DNA of 52,618 nt from Gammaproteobacteria bacterium. GTDB taxonomy: Bacteria > Pseudomonadota > Gammaproteobacteria > S144-34. The notes below the pieces were generated by a model that was not told the DNA's origin, ran no database searches, and worked only from the letters and a program-made list of their open reading frames with translations. The stretch lies in NCBI GenBank assembly GCA_026989495.1, contig JALSJE010000103.1:1-52618 (forward strand), read 5' to 3'. The position numbers were made by a program, and so were the translations under genes. Positions within the stretch are counted from its first letter, which is position 1; every line of letters starts with the position of its first letter. Below are positions 1-7,619 of this stretch, one piece after another.

Positions 1-127
1 ATGCGGCGGCCGCATTCGCTGCCGCGGGCCTTGGCGTCGGCGACGGCGGGTCATCGCTCACGCCCCTCTTCGCCGGCTGGGACAAGTGCGGGATCCCACG
101 GTGTCACGACGCTCGGCGTAGGTCAGC
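1..127. repeat. Left copy of 127-bp terminal direct repeat
   Basis: Bases 1-127 are identical to 52492-52618. An exact overlap of 127 bp is what a de Bruijn assembler leaves when a circular or permuted molecule is closed with k=127. The real unit is therefore 52,491 bp, and gene coordinates wrap across this point. It could instead be a true short terminal redundancy, but the exact length and its position inside coding sequence favour an assembly overlap. Confidence 0.97.
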
Positions 128-228
128 TTCGGCCATGTGGCGGGCGGACCGACGACGACCGAGGTCGTCGCGTGTTGATTACCCCGCTGCTGCACCACGC
201 GCCAGCTCTCTGGGGCTTGGTCAGGCAT
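58..228 (-). CDS. Small protein between small terminase and winged-helix gene
   Basis: A 56-residue frame starts at an ATG overlapping the last codons of the small terminase gene and stops 3 bp before the next ATG (54 on the circle). It therefore fills exactly the gap in a tightly packed minus-strand operon. The preceding GGAGGGAGA is a good ribosome binding site. The product is basic and soluble, with the core TWPKLTYAERRD and one Cys. I do not recognise a family. The neat packing and Shine-Dalgarno support a real gene. It can be read through only because the terminal repeat leaves this copy intact; the right-end copy is cut. Confidence 0.6.
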   Translation of the reverse strand: MPDQAPESWRVVQQRGNQHATTSVVVGPPATWPKLTYAERRDTVGSRTCPSRRRGA

Positions 229-757
229 CGTCTCCCTCCGGCTCTGGCAGGTAGAACTTCACGCCCCCGCTGCCCTCGAGCTCGATGCGCTGGCCGGGGC
301 CATACTCGGCGCGGCGTGTGCGCTCGAGAAGCCACTGCGCGGCCTGCCGACCCTCCCGCACCAGGTAGGCGTCGCCGCTCTCGCTGAGCTCGGCGATCGT
401 GTGCAGGTAGTCGAGCAGCTTCGCCTCGGCGACAGCCCTCGCGCGCGTGATGCGCTCCGCGAATACGGCATACGGCCGCTCACGCGCCACGCATGCCCCG
501 AGTAGCTCCTCCTCCGTGGCATCGGCCCCCAGCTTGGTCCGCGCCGCCTCGAGGGCTTGGGAGCCCCGGCTCCGCCATTCGTGGAGCGTGGCTTCTCCGA
601 GGCCATGCTTGAGCGCCGCAACCTTGAAGCTGTGGCCCTTCTCGACGGCGCTGACGACCGCCTCGACGAGCCCACGGTCGTGGATGCGGCTCCGCCGCCC
701 CTTGGGTCGACCGGTCTTTTTGCCCGGACGTTTCGTCGTCTTCTTCCGTGCCACCAT
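221..757 (-). CDS. terS: Terminase small subunit
   Basis: This 178-residue protein would recognise packaging DNA and load the large terminase onto the concatemer. The N-terminus is very basic (Lys/Arg-rich residues 1-25). It is followed by a helix-turn-helix of the kind seen in small terminases (about residues 28-62, with FKVAALKHGLGEATLHEWRSR), then a helical oligomerisation region ending in an acidic tail. It is first in the minus-strand packaging and head operon, ahead of the large terminase, as in Mu-like phages. A large hairpin lies upstream at 816-871. Assignment rests on HTH type, size and position; no catalytic residues are expected in this family. Confidence 0.82.
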   Translation of the reverse strand: MVARKKTTKRPGKKTGRPKGRRSRIHDRGLVEAVVSAVEKGHSFKVAALKHGLGEATLHEWRSRGSQALEAARTKLGADATEEELLGACVARERPYAVFAERITRARAVAEAKLLDYLHTIAELSESGDAYLVREGRQAAQWLLERTRRAEYGPGQRIELEGSGGVKFYLPEPEGDDA

Positions 758-815
758 GCTGATCTACGCCTCCTACGTGGTTTCAAGCACTTAGGCGCGT
801 GATGTCCGAGGTGAG

Positions 816-871
816 GTGGAACGGAAACCCCTGTTTGTAGTTACTACAGGGGTTAGTGTTCCACTTTTTTT
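816..871 (+). terminator. Nested hairpin followed by seven T residues
   Basis: Outer arms GTGGAAC (816-822) and GTTCCAC (858-864) enclose perfect inner arms AACCCCTGT (826-834) and ACAGGGGTT (846-854), and seven T follow on the plus strand (865-871). This has the form of a plus-strand intrinsic terminator. No plus-strand gene reads into it, since both neighbours are on the minus strand. It lies in the only sizeable gap (758-914) between the replication genes and small terminase, so it could alternatively be a packaging-site structure or an mRNA structure on the minus transcript, where the run of A would precede the stem. Confidence 0.6.
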
Positions 872-914
872 GAATTCAGCACACACGCCAACTCTCCCAC
901 GAACTTAGGTCACG

Positions 915-3092
915 TCATTTCGCACGCTTGGGCGTCTTGCCTCCCTGCGCCGCGTCTCGCAGGGAGGCGACCACCTTCGGGGGTGGTGCGGCCTCTCCAC
1001 GGAGCCATCTCCGCACGGTGGTGTGGGCCACGTCGGCACGCCTTGCGGTGGCCCTCACGCCTCCCAGGGTCCGAACGATCTGGGCGAACGCCAGCAGGTC
1101 CGTCCCCTCACGCCGTGGTCGACCTCGAGGCGTCCCGTGGACCTCGAGACCCATGGTGGGACCGCCCACGCCTCGCTTACCCCGAGACGTCCCGTGGGGG
1201 GCCGGCCACCCGAAGGGGACCTGACGCCCCACATGAACCTGGGTGGCGGGGCGGCCACGGTGGATGACCCGAAGCCGTCCGTGGGCTTGCTCGAGCTCGG
1301 CGCGCGCCAGATCGTTTGCTCGCGCCGACACGTCCTCCTCGGTGGTGCGCGCCACGGCGTTCAGGTTGGGCAGCGGATCGCCGAGGGTCACCAGCGCGTC
1401 GTAGCGCTTCCAGGTGTCGAGCCCGCGCAACGCGCCGTAGTACCTCACCGATGGGGCTGGCACGCCCCGGTTAGCCGCCCACACCGTGGCCACGCTGTGG
1501 GCCCAGTCCTTCCAGGCCATGTAGACGACGACGCCGATCTGCGGCGCGTCGTAGCCTTCGGCCGCCACCTCGAGGGCCTGCTCGAGCACGCGCTGGTGGG
1601 GCTTGCGGCTGCGGCTCACCCGCTGCTCGAGGAGCACGCGTCGGACCTGGCAGCCGTCGGGGGCGCTCAGGTGGGTGATCGGGGGCTCGTAGCCCACGAC
1701 GTCGGCGAAGTGCCCCCGGTACAGGTGCACGTCGGCCGCCATAATCACCACGCGCCCATCGCGGTTGAGCACGCCGAGCAGCTGGCGCTCCACGCCGACG
1801 ATCGCGAGCTTGCGCTCCTTGGTGCGATGGGTCTCGAACACCACCGTGCAAACCCCCGCCTCGGTCAGCGCGCGGTGGAGCAGCGTCAGCACGCGGCTGG
1901 CCCGGCCGAGGCGCCCGGCACGGGTCGGATCCTCGCGCGTGGTGATAAGGTGCAGACGGTTGGCGACCGGGGAGAGGGCGTGCTTCGGGATGGCGCCCTC
2001 CAGCGCGCTCACCACGTCCTCATGACCAGCCTCCTCAAGCAGCTCGCCGAGGGTGCGGCCGTGGCTGAGCGCCGGATCGCAGTCGACCTCGGCGTCCGCC
2101 AGCGTGGCGGGCTCATCAAGAGGCGCTCGGCGCAGCCAGCTGCGCGCCACCGCGAGCGCCGGCGCGAACCGGTCGCCGAGCTCGAAGCGGGCGAGCTGGT
2201 CGAAGGCCTCGCAGAGGTCGTCGTCCGTCAGCACGTGATCGTCGAGCACTTCAGGGGGCTCATCGACCACCAAGAGGCCACGCCGACCGGTGACGCGGTG
2301 GAGCTCGGCGAGCAGTCCGTGGTTGCCCACCACCACAAGCGCATCGGAGGGACCATCGACGCCATCGGCCGCCGGGCACGTCTGCCGGTGGGGGCAGGGA
2401 TCGCGCTTACGGCCCTCGCACAGCTCCCAGCGGACGCTCTGCCACCCGTCGGCGAGTTTGGCGGCCGCGGGCCGGTAGGCGCAGGCCCAGCCGTGGTAGG
2501 GTCCGCGGACGCTCGTCGGTCCGAACAGCCGTGCGGTGGGGACGCCGGCGGCGCGGAGGTCGTCGGCGATCTGTACCGCGAGCTCGTTCGTCGGCACGCT
2601 GATGGTCGTGCGCAGGCCGGCAACGTGGCGCTCGGCCGCGATCATGCGCGCCGTGTGCGTCTTGCCGGCCCCGCAGGGGACGCGCACCAGGCTCAGCCCG
2701 TCTGGCGCCTCGCGGATCGCCCGCGCGAGCTCGGCCTGCATCTCGGGCAGGGAGACGGGCGTCTGCGGCTGCTGGCCGGTGAGCTCGTCGAGCAGCAACA
2801 CCAGGTGCGGCGGCAGGTCCGTGCGGATGGGATCGCGGTTCGCCCATCGATGGACGGTGTCGGTCGCGTTGCGCCGGTAGTGGTTGGGCGCGGGTGCCCG
2901 CCACCCCGCGCGCGCCGCCGCCACGTCCACGATCGCGGGCACCGCCTCCGGCGCCACGCCCCGCTCGAGCAACGCGCCAGCGAGGTTGAGGCTGAGCTGG
3001 TGACCGCCCTCAGTGATGGACGACAGCGCCGCGCCCAGCCGCTCGGTGCGGTCGGTCCACGTGGTAGGCAGCGCCGTCGCCAGCGGCTTCAT
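915..3092 (-). CDS. SF2-type helicase with possible Fe-S cluster and C-terminal HTH
   Basis: This 725-residue ATPase is probably the replicative or primase-associated helicase. A Walker A PCGAGKT (139-145) and a Walker B-like VVDEPP (275-280) are visible. Between them lie four Cys (about 204, 225, 233, 239), the position of the Fe-S cluster in XPD/DinG helicases. The extreme C-terminus (about 675-715) looks like a DNA-binding HTH (TVRRWLRGEAAPPP). The chosen ATG overlaps the stop of the upstream primase gene as ATGA, whereas the longer frame upstream runs inside that gene. It is last in a coupled operon of helicase, nuclease and primase. The family name is uncertain; the ATPase nature is secure. 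Confidence 0.8.
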   Translation of the reverse strand: MKPLATALPTTWTDRTERLGAALSSITEGGHQLSLNLAGALLERGVAPEAVPAIVDVAAARAGWRAPAPNHYRRNATDTVHRWANRDPIRTDLPPHLVLLLDELTGQQPQTPVSLPEMQAELARAIREAPDGLSLVRVPCGAGKTHTARMIAAERHVAGLRTTISVPTNELAVQIADDLRAAGVPTARLFGPTSVRGPYHGWACAYRPAAAKLADGWQSVRWELCEGRKRDPCPHRQTCPAADGVDGPSDALVVVGNHGLLAELHRVTGRRGLLVVDEPPEVLDDHVLTDDDLCEAFDQLARFELGDRFAPALAVARSWLRRAPLDEPATLADAEVDCDPALSHGRTLGELLEEAGHEDVVSALEGAIPKHALSPVANRLHLITTREDPTRAGRLGRASRVLTLLHRALTEAGVCTVVFETHRTKERKLAIVGVERQLLGVLNRDGRVVIMAADVHLYRGHFADVVGYEPPITHLSAPDGCQVRRVLLEQRVSRSRKPHQRVLEQALEVAAEGYDAPQIGVVVYMAWKDWAHSVATVWAANRGVPAPSVRYYGALRGLDTWKRYDALVTLGDPLPNLNAVARTTEEDVSARANDLARAELEQAHGRLRVIHRGRPATQVHVGRQVPFGWPAPHGTSRGKRGVGGPTMGLEVHGTPRGRPRREGTDLLAFAQIVRTLGGVRATARRADVAHTTVRRWLRGEAAPPPKVVASLRDAAQGGKTPKRAK

Positions 3093-3820
3093 GCGGCGGC
3101 GCTCCTTTCGGCGACGCGCCGGCCGCTTGGGCCGGCCGAGCCTTTTGGGACGATGCGCCGGGGGACCATGCGGCTCAGATCGACGAGCGGCGACCGGTAG
3201 GCCACGGGACCGCGCTGCACGTGAGGCAGCCGAAACAGACGCGTCCAGTCGACACAGGACGAATCGACCTCGATGCCTTCGGCTGCGAGCTCCCCGATCC
3301 AGCTGGCGAGGTAGCGCTCGACCTCGCTCGCCACCACTGGCTCGTCGAGCGGCTGGATTAGACGGTAGCCCGCACGCGTGAGGTAGATCCCCGCCGTTCG
3401 AAGCACGGCGGCGTTGGCGAGCAGCTCGTCGAGCCGGGCACGGAGCGCTGGCGTCCACTCGCGGTGCAACGGGTTGTCGACGTCGACCATCAGCAAGTCG
3501 TGCTCGAGCGTGTAGCCCTGCTCGAGGACCCAGCCGAGCCCGGCCTTGTTCACCCGCGGCTGCTGCTCGAGGGGCCGGCCGTCGCGACCGACCACGTAGT
3601 AGGTGACCATGTGCGCGTCGCTCCGGTAGACGCGTTCGAGGGCCTCGGCGAGCGGCGCGACGCGGAAGGCCGGCCGCACCCGGGCGGTGTTGGCAGTGCT
3701 GCCGAGCTCGCCGCGCCAGTCGTAGGTGTGCGGCGCCGTCACCCCGTCGATCGTGGTCACCGCGCCCGGCGGAGCCACGCCGCGGTTGAACTTGGTGGGG
3801 GCGACGGCGACGAGGGTCAT
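3089..3820 (-). CDS. Primase-polymerase-like protein (AEP superfamily)
   Basis: This 243-residue protein resembles the archaeo-eukaryotic primase/prim-pol fold. A VDVD motif (112-115) would bind metal, a segment around GIYLTRAGYRLIQPL (144-158) matches the central strand region, and DWTRLFRLPHVQ (191-202) matches the C-terminal Arg/Leu-Pro motif typical of bifunctional primase-polymerases. It would make primers for phage replication together with the helicase directly downstream (ATGA overlap). The start is the ATG overlapping the VRR-NUC stop, giving a third ATGA junction in the operon. The protein is short for a full prim-pol, so it may be only the catalytic core. Confidence 0.75.
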   Translation of the reverse strand: MTLVAVAPTKFNRGVAPPGAVTTIDGVTAPHTYDWRGELGSTANTARVRPAFRVAPLAEALERVYRSDAHMVTYYVVGRDGRPLEQQPRVNKAGLGWVLEQGYTLEHDLLMVDVDNPLHREWTPALRARLDELLANAAVLRTAGIYLTRAGYRLIQPLDEPVVASEVERYLASWIGELAAEGIEVDSSCVDWTRLFRLPHVQRGPVAYRSPLVDLSRMVPRRIVPKGSAGPSGRRVAERSAAA

Positions 3821-4260
3821 GCGTGGGAGAGCTCCTGCGCCTCTTGCCGGACGGTGGCCGACACGTCTGACCGTGTCGTCGTGGATTGCCGTCTGTCGCT
3901 GATGGCCTCGTCCACCAGCGCCACGTGCTGCCGGAGGTTGTCTTCGAGGCTCAACTTGGGGTCGTAGCGACAGACCACGTAGATTCCCCCGGAACTCTCG
4001 ATGAAGGCGCGCCACGACCGCTGCTCGTCGGTGACCACCCTGGTCGGGCTCTTGACCTCCACCTCGAGCCGCCACCCCTCGGGTCGCACGAGCCCGCTCA
4101 AGTCGGCAGCGCCCTTTGGCGCACCGTGAATCGCCCCCACGATCTTACCGCGACGGTTGCGCCTCGGAGGTGCTCCGGCGTTCTGCCGCCACACGCGGCT
4201 CTGCCGACCCGCGCGGCTGAGCGCTGCGGCCAGGTGCGGTTGGTATTCGGTCTCATTCAT
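3817..4260 (-). CDS. VRR-NUC domain nuclease
   Basis: This 147-residue protein carries the PD-(D/E)XK signature of the VRR-NUC (Holliday-junction resolvase-like) family. An early Arg/Asn segment, VWRQNAG, is followed by a G-ADLSG metal-binding Asp (about residue 53) and the EVEVK motif (about 67-71), then a helical Gln-rich end. Such nucleases commonly sit beside SF2 helicases and primases in phage replication modules, as here. The ATG overlaps the helicase stop (ATGA). An in-frame GTG two codons upstream is a less likely start. The last 30 residues are Ser/Thr/Arg-rich and have no clear counterpart in the family core. Confidence 0.85.
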   Translation of the reverse strand: MNETEYQPHLAAALSRAGRQSRVWRQNAGAPPRRNRRGKIVGAIHGAPKGAADLSGLVRPEGWRLEVEVKSPTRVVTDEQRSWRAFIESSGGIYVVCRYDPKLSLEDNLRQHVALVDEAISDRRQSTTTRSDVSATVRQEAQELSHA

Positions 4261-5858
4261 GCCCACCTCGTCGTCACCGGAGGGAGAAACTCATCGTCGT
4301 CGTAGGTGCCCTTGAGCCGCACGGCCGCGAACGCGGGGCCATTCAGACGCTCAAGCCGGTCCCATTCCTTCCGCCGCCGCGCGTCTTCACTGGACCATTC
4401 GGGCAGCCGGCACCCCGGAGGCGGCGAGCAGCCATAGCGATCATTGAATCGGTAGGTGAGCCACGCGGGCTTGCGGGGCTTGGTCCCGGGGCGGCTGTTG
4501 TGAGCCCGCCATTCGATGACCATCCAGTCCCACGCCTGGCGCAGATCCTCCTCGCTCAGCTCGGCGACCTCGACGAGCCGGCCGTCGCGCTCGCGCAGGG
4601 GCTTGCGCTCGGCCACTGGACGCGGCGCCCCGCATTCCTCGCACGCCATGGCGCTCAGATCGTTGGCGGCCTGACAGACCTTGCACTTCCAGACGAGCGT
4701 CCCGGTGCTGGCGTTGGGGCGCTTCTTTCGGCCCTCGAGCGTCCACTCGCGATCGATCTGGGGCAGGCCATGCTCGTCGGCGTTGGCGGCGTGATCGAGG
4801 ATGGTAAAGCGGTGCGGCGAGTCGTAGGGACGGGCCCCCCGTCCGGCTTGCTGCAGCCATACCCGGAGGCTCTTGGTCGGACGTGCGCTGATGACCGTCT
4901 TCACGGCTGGGACGTCGGTGCCTTCCCCGGCTATGTCGCAGTTCCAGAGCACCTCGATGCGGCCGCTCGCAACGTCCTCGAAGGCGCGATCGCGCACTTC
5001 GGTTGGCGTCGAGCCATCGACATGCGCAGCGCGGATCCCGGCGTCGAGGAAGCGCTTCGTGAGCCGCTGGCTGTGCTCGACGCTGACGGCGAAACCGAAG
5101 GTCGGCGCACCACCCCCGTGCTCCACCCAGTGCTCGACCACGTCGCCGACCAGCCCGTCGTCGAGCATCACGCCTTCGAGCTCGGCACCCTTGTAATCGC
5201 CGGCGACGACCTTCACCCGGCTCAGGTCGGGACTGCGCCGCGCCGACCAGACCCGCGGAGCCACGAGGAACCCCTCGGCGACGAGCTGCCTGTAGGTCGC
5301 CACGATGACGAGCTCCTCGTAGACGGCGTCGAGGCCTTTGCCGTCGGTGCGGCTCGGCGTGGCGCTCAACCCCGTGACGTGGGCGTCGGGGTAGTGATCG
5401 AGAATCCGCCGGTAGCTCTTGGCGAGGCTGCGGTGCGCCTCGTCGATGATGATGCGGTCGGCGGGGGGTAGCTTGCGCGACCGTAGGCTGTCGACCGAGG
5501 CAATCTGAACCGGCGCCGGCGGCCGTCGTCGAGCATAGGCGCGCCACACCTCGCCGGGGCTCGCGTCGAGCTCGGGCAGCGGCAACTGCAGCCCACCGCT
5601 CGGCACGCCGGCCATGATGATCCCCACCTGGCGCCAGTCCAGCCCGGCGCGCAGCAAGGTCGTGAAGGGCTGCCTGATGAGCTCTCGGCGGTGAGCCAGG
5701 AACAGGATGCGCTCGCCGGCCTCGAGACCGTCGGCGATGAGCTGGGCGGCAAGTACGGTCTTCCCCGCACCCGTCGGAGCGCACAGCATCACGCGCCGCT
5801 TGCCGCAGCCGTGCAGCCGCTCGAGGGCAGCCTGCTGGTAGGGACGTAGCTTCAGCAT
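4257..5858 (-). CDS. DEAD/DEAH-box SF2 helicase with zinc finger
   Basis: A 533-residue helicase shows all main SF2 motifs: APTGAGKT (27-34), DEAH (139-142), SAT shortly after, and a motif VI-like QQAGRGARP in the second RecA-like domain. After the helicase core a CxxC...CxxC element (CKVC, then CEEC, about residues 395-420) forms a likely zinc ribbon, followed by a basic C-terminal region rich in Trp and Arg. This architecture is that of the phage helicases that accompany VRR-NUC nucleases, and it would unwind or remodel replication forks. The gene overlaps both neighbours by a few bases. Confidence 0.93.
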   Translation of the reverse strand: MLKLRPYQQAALERLHGCGKRRVMLCAPTGAGKTVLAAQLIADGLEAGERILFLAHRRELIRQPFTTLLRAGLDWRQVGIIMAGVPSGGLQLPLPELDASPGEVWRAYARRRPPAPVQIASVDSLRSRKLPPADRIIIDEAHRSLAKSYRRILDHYPDAHVTGLSATPSRTDGKGLDAVYEELVIVATYRQLVAEGFLVAPRVWSARRSPDLSRVKVVAGDYKGAELEGVMLDDGLVGDVVEHWVEHGGGAPTFGFAVSVEHSQRLTKRFLDAGIRAAHVDGSTPTEVRDRAFEDVASGRIEVLWNCDIAGEGTDVPAVKTVISARPTKSLRVWLQQAGRGARPYDSPHRFTILDHAANADEHGLPQIDREWTLEGRKKRPNASTGTLVWKCKVCQAANDLSAMACEECGAPRPVAERKPLRERDGRLVEVAELSEEDLRQAWDWMVIEWRAHNSRPGTKPRKPAWLTYRFNDRYGCSPPPGCRLPEWSSEDARRRKEWDRLERLNGPAFAAVRLKGTYDDDEFLPPVTTRWA

Positions 5859-6145
5859 TCCTCGAGCGTGTCAGCGAGGGTGGACCGTTGAAGGAGATTG
5901 CCGAGCTGGGGGTACTGCTCCATCATCTTCTGGCAGGCCTCGCAATCGACTCGGTCGACTCGGGTGGCTTGCTTGGAGGTCAGCCCGCAGAGCGTCGTGG
6001 GGGGGGGCTTATTGCGCTGCTTCCTTGGCCGAAGGCGTCCCCCCGTTCGAGGCGCATCCAGCACCCTGTCGCTGAAGAGCTGCTCGGGCAGCACCTTCGG
6101 CTGACGCTTGGCGAACCCATGGATGGGTGGGTAGTGGTACTTCAC
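5852..6145 (-). CDS. Small protein with CxxC motif
   Basis: A 97-residue frame starting at GTG, overlapping the stop of the sigma-like gene (GTGA) and preceded by a strong GGGAGGAG ribosome binding site. It stops inside the first codons of the SF2 helicase gene. The sequence has a basic, Pro-rich first half and a second half containing CGLTSKQATRVDRVDCEAC, a Cys/CxxC arrangement that may bind zinc or form a host-transcription cofactor-like finger. I recognise no family. Location at the head of the replication operon suggests an accessory role there. Longer upstream frames run over the sigma-like gene and were rejected. Confidence 0.7.
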   Translation of the reverse strand: MKYHYPPIHGFAKRQPKVLPEQLFSDRVLDAPRTGGRLRPRKQRNKPPPTTLCGLTSKQATRVDRVDCEACQKMMEQYPQLGNLLQRSTLADTLEEC

Positions 6146-6621
6146 GGCTCCTCCCTTCCGGTCCGTTGCTCGTGCTCCGATCGTGCGTCGCGGGCCTCTT
6201 CCCAAAGCGCCCGGAGCGCCGGAACCCGACGAGCGAGCTTGACCTTGGCCTTGTTCTCGATTTGCCGGATGCGCTCTCTCGTGACGTTGAAGTGCTCGGC
6301 GACCCGCTCGAGCGTCTGCCCCTCCATCTCGGCGACATCGAGGGCACAGGTCTCGGGCACCTCGTCGACGTCGAGGCTCGGATACCAAATGGTCAGATTA
6401 CCGCTGGGAGAGACATCGAGGTAGAGGTGGTATCGGCAGCTCACCCATGGACACGGCCGCGGGCCGTCTTGGCAGTCACGGCGGTGTCGTGGCCTCTCCG
6501 CATCGGGGGCGTCGACCACAGGAAGGCGGACCAACTTCGCGAGCTCGCGTACGCTTTCGGTGTGCTTGCGCGGCATCTCGTCGTGCCGTCGCCGGTGCCG
6601 TCTGGACCGCGGAACCCGCAT
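6142..6621 (-). CDS. Sigma-factor region 4-like DNA-binding protein
   Basis: This 159-residue protein ends with a clear sigma-70 region 4.2 helix-turn-helix: TLERVAEHFNVTRERIRQIE (about 103-122), the -35-recognising segment. Upstream is a Cys-containing stretch with DCQDGPRPCPWVSCRYHLYL (about 49-68), which I associate with sigma-like HTH proteins that are common in Myxococcota. No regions 2 or 3 are present, so it is not a full sigma factor. It may bend host RNA polymerase towards phage promoters or act as a plain DNA-binding regulator. An alternative start is the Met at residue 16. It sits in the early minus-strand operon. Confidence 0.8.
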   Translation of the reverse strand: MRVPRSRRHRRRHDEMPRKHTESVRELAKLVRLPVVDAPDAERPRHRRDCQDGPRPCPWVSCRYHLYLDVSPSGNLTIWYPSLDVDEVPETCALDVAEMEGQTLERVAEHFNVTRERIRQIENKAKVKLARRVPALRALWEEARDARSEHEQRTGREEP

Positions 6622-6633
6622 CGCTCGCCTGCT

Positions 6634-7086
6634 CTACGCGGCCGCGTGCCACCTTGCCGCGGGGGTGCGAGGCGTGCCCTGTTGCTCGATGAGGCCGTCC
6701 TCGAGCAAGGCGTTGAGGCGCCCCACCTCCTCGATGATCGCGGTGAAGGTGACCCCGTCATTGCGCTTCAAGAAATCGAGAATGGCTTGTCGATCCTCGG
6801 CCGCCGGGCTGCCGTTGCTAGGACGGTCGGGCGGCGCTTTCGGTCGTGACTGGGGGCGCTGCTTGTCGACGGTGGGCTGGCGTCGCTTGCCCGAAGCCCG
6901 GCGCTTCTTGGGCTTGCTGGGCGTCCCCTCATTGGCGGGGGTCGTAATCTGCGCCGCCACGCCGCGACGAGCGAGGGTGACCAGCTCGTCGTCCGGCAAC
7001 GCCCGGATGACGGTGGCGAGAGTCGTGTCGTCGACGCGGGACAACAGGGCGTAGAGCAACGCGTTTATGGGCTGACCTCGAAGCAT
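6634..7086 (-). CDS. Putative winged-helix DNA-binding protein
   Basis: This is a 150-residue protein in three parts: a helical N-terminus (1-50), a very basic Pro/Lys/Arg linker (52-92), and a compact C-terminus (95-150) with ILDFLKRNDGVTFTAIIEE, then LNALLEDGLIEQQG. The last pattern is the recognition helix plus wing of winged-helix proteins. The gene overlaps the 3' end of the DnaA-like gene and precedes the sigma-like gene, so three DNA-binding proteins are encoded in a row. It may regulate or initiate replication. The family is not recognised by name. Confidence 0.65.
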   Translation of the reverse strand: MLRGQPINALLYALLSRVDDTTLATVIRALPDDELVTLARRGVAAQITTPANEGTPSKPKKRRASGKRRQPTVDKQRPQSRPKAPPDRPSNGSPAAEDRQAILDFLKRNDGVTFTAIIEEVGRLNALLEDGLIEQQGTPRTPAARWHAAA

Positions 7087-7523
7087 GCGCGTCGCTCAGC
7101 CTTGGCGACGCGGACGTTGTGCATGATGGTGGTGTGGTGCCCCCCGAAGAGCCGAGCGATCTCGGGGTAGCTGAGTCCGTATTCCTGGCGAATGGCCAGC
7201 TGCAGGTGCCTGCGCACCCGCGCAACAGCCTTCGTACGACGGGCTCCGATGACCTCGGCAGGCAGCACGGCGTTGTCGCGACACGTCTGCTCGAGGAGCT
7301 TGTAGATCGGCGGACGCCGACGTAGCTCCCGAAGAAGCCTCTCCGCCTCATCCCACGTCATTTGACCCCCTGAACGTCTGGGACCGCTTCGCTGAACGTT
7401 CGTTTTTCCGTCTCGAAATCGGCAGGCATTTCGCCTCGAGGCGACGAAATCGTGCTGAGCCCTCGTGTTGTCCAGTGTCGGCCGTTCATCGGATTGTCCG
7501 TTCAGCTTTTTGCGCACGCACAT
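7065..7523 (-). CDS. DnaA domain IV-like protein
   Basis: The C-terminal half matches the DNA-binding domain IV of the initiator DnaA. AVLPAEVIGARR is followed by VARVRRHLQLAIRQEYGLSY and the signature-like FGGHHTTIMHNV, equivalent to the DnaA GRDHTTV(L/I)HA motif. There is no AAA+ ATPase domain. It may bind the phage origin or control early transcription. Two starts are possible. The ATG at 7523 has GAGGAGG upstream (152 aa), while the ATG at 7361 has GGGGG and avoids a low-complexity, AT-richer stretch containing CGTTCA repeats (98 aa). It is first in the minus-strand replication operon, consistent with an initiator-like role. Confidence 0.78.
   Translation of the reverse strand: MCVRKKLNGQSDERPTLDNTRAQHDFVASRRNACRFRDGKTNVQRSGPRRSGGQMTWDEAERLLRELRRRPPIYKLLEQTCRDNAVLPAEVIGARRTKAVARVRRHLQLAIRQEYGLSYPEIARLFGGHHTTIMHNVRVAKAERRACFEVSP
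7370..7505. repeat. CTGAACG / CGTTCA repeats, candidate operator or origin iterons
   Basis: Within 136 bp the motif CTGAACG occurs at 7370-7376 and 7392-7398, and its reverse complement CGTTCAG at 7499-7505, with a near copy CGTTCAT at 7483-7489. The region is noticeably less GC-rich than its surroundings and precedes a gene with a DnaA-type DNA-binding domain. It could be an operator set for the minus-strand operon or initiator-binding iterons. It overlaps the N-terminal codons if the 7523 start of the DnaA-like gene is used. Confidence 0.4.
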
Positions 7524-7606
7524 GTGCCTCCTCACGATGATCGGTAATGCTCAACCCTCGCCGCCCAGGTCCACGTAGAGGTGGTCGAATTCGTCGAGAG
7601 CCTGAC

Positions 7607-7619
7607 TACAATCGTCGCT
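7607..7619 (+). promoter_or_regulatory. Possible -10 element for small membrane protein
   Basis: TACAAT (7607-7612) lies 7 bp before the ATG at 7620, the same geometry as the two leaderless promoters nearby. The -35 region is poor, and no Shine-Dalgarno precedes the ATG. This supports, weakly, leaderless expression of the small gene. Confidence 0.35.

Noticed and set aside
1023-3200. Long plus-strand open frame of 725 codons
   Set aside because: It lies antisense to the helicase gene, which has clear motifs. The plus frame has no domain-like content and arises from GC-rich codon bias.
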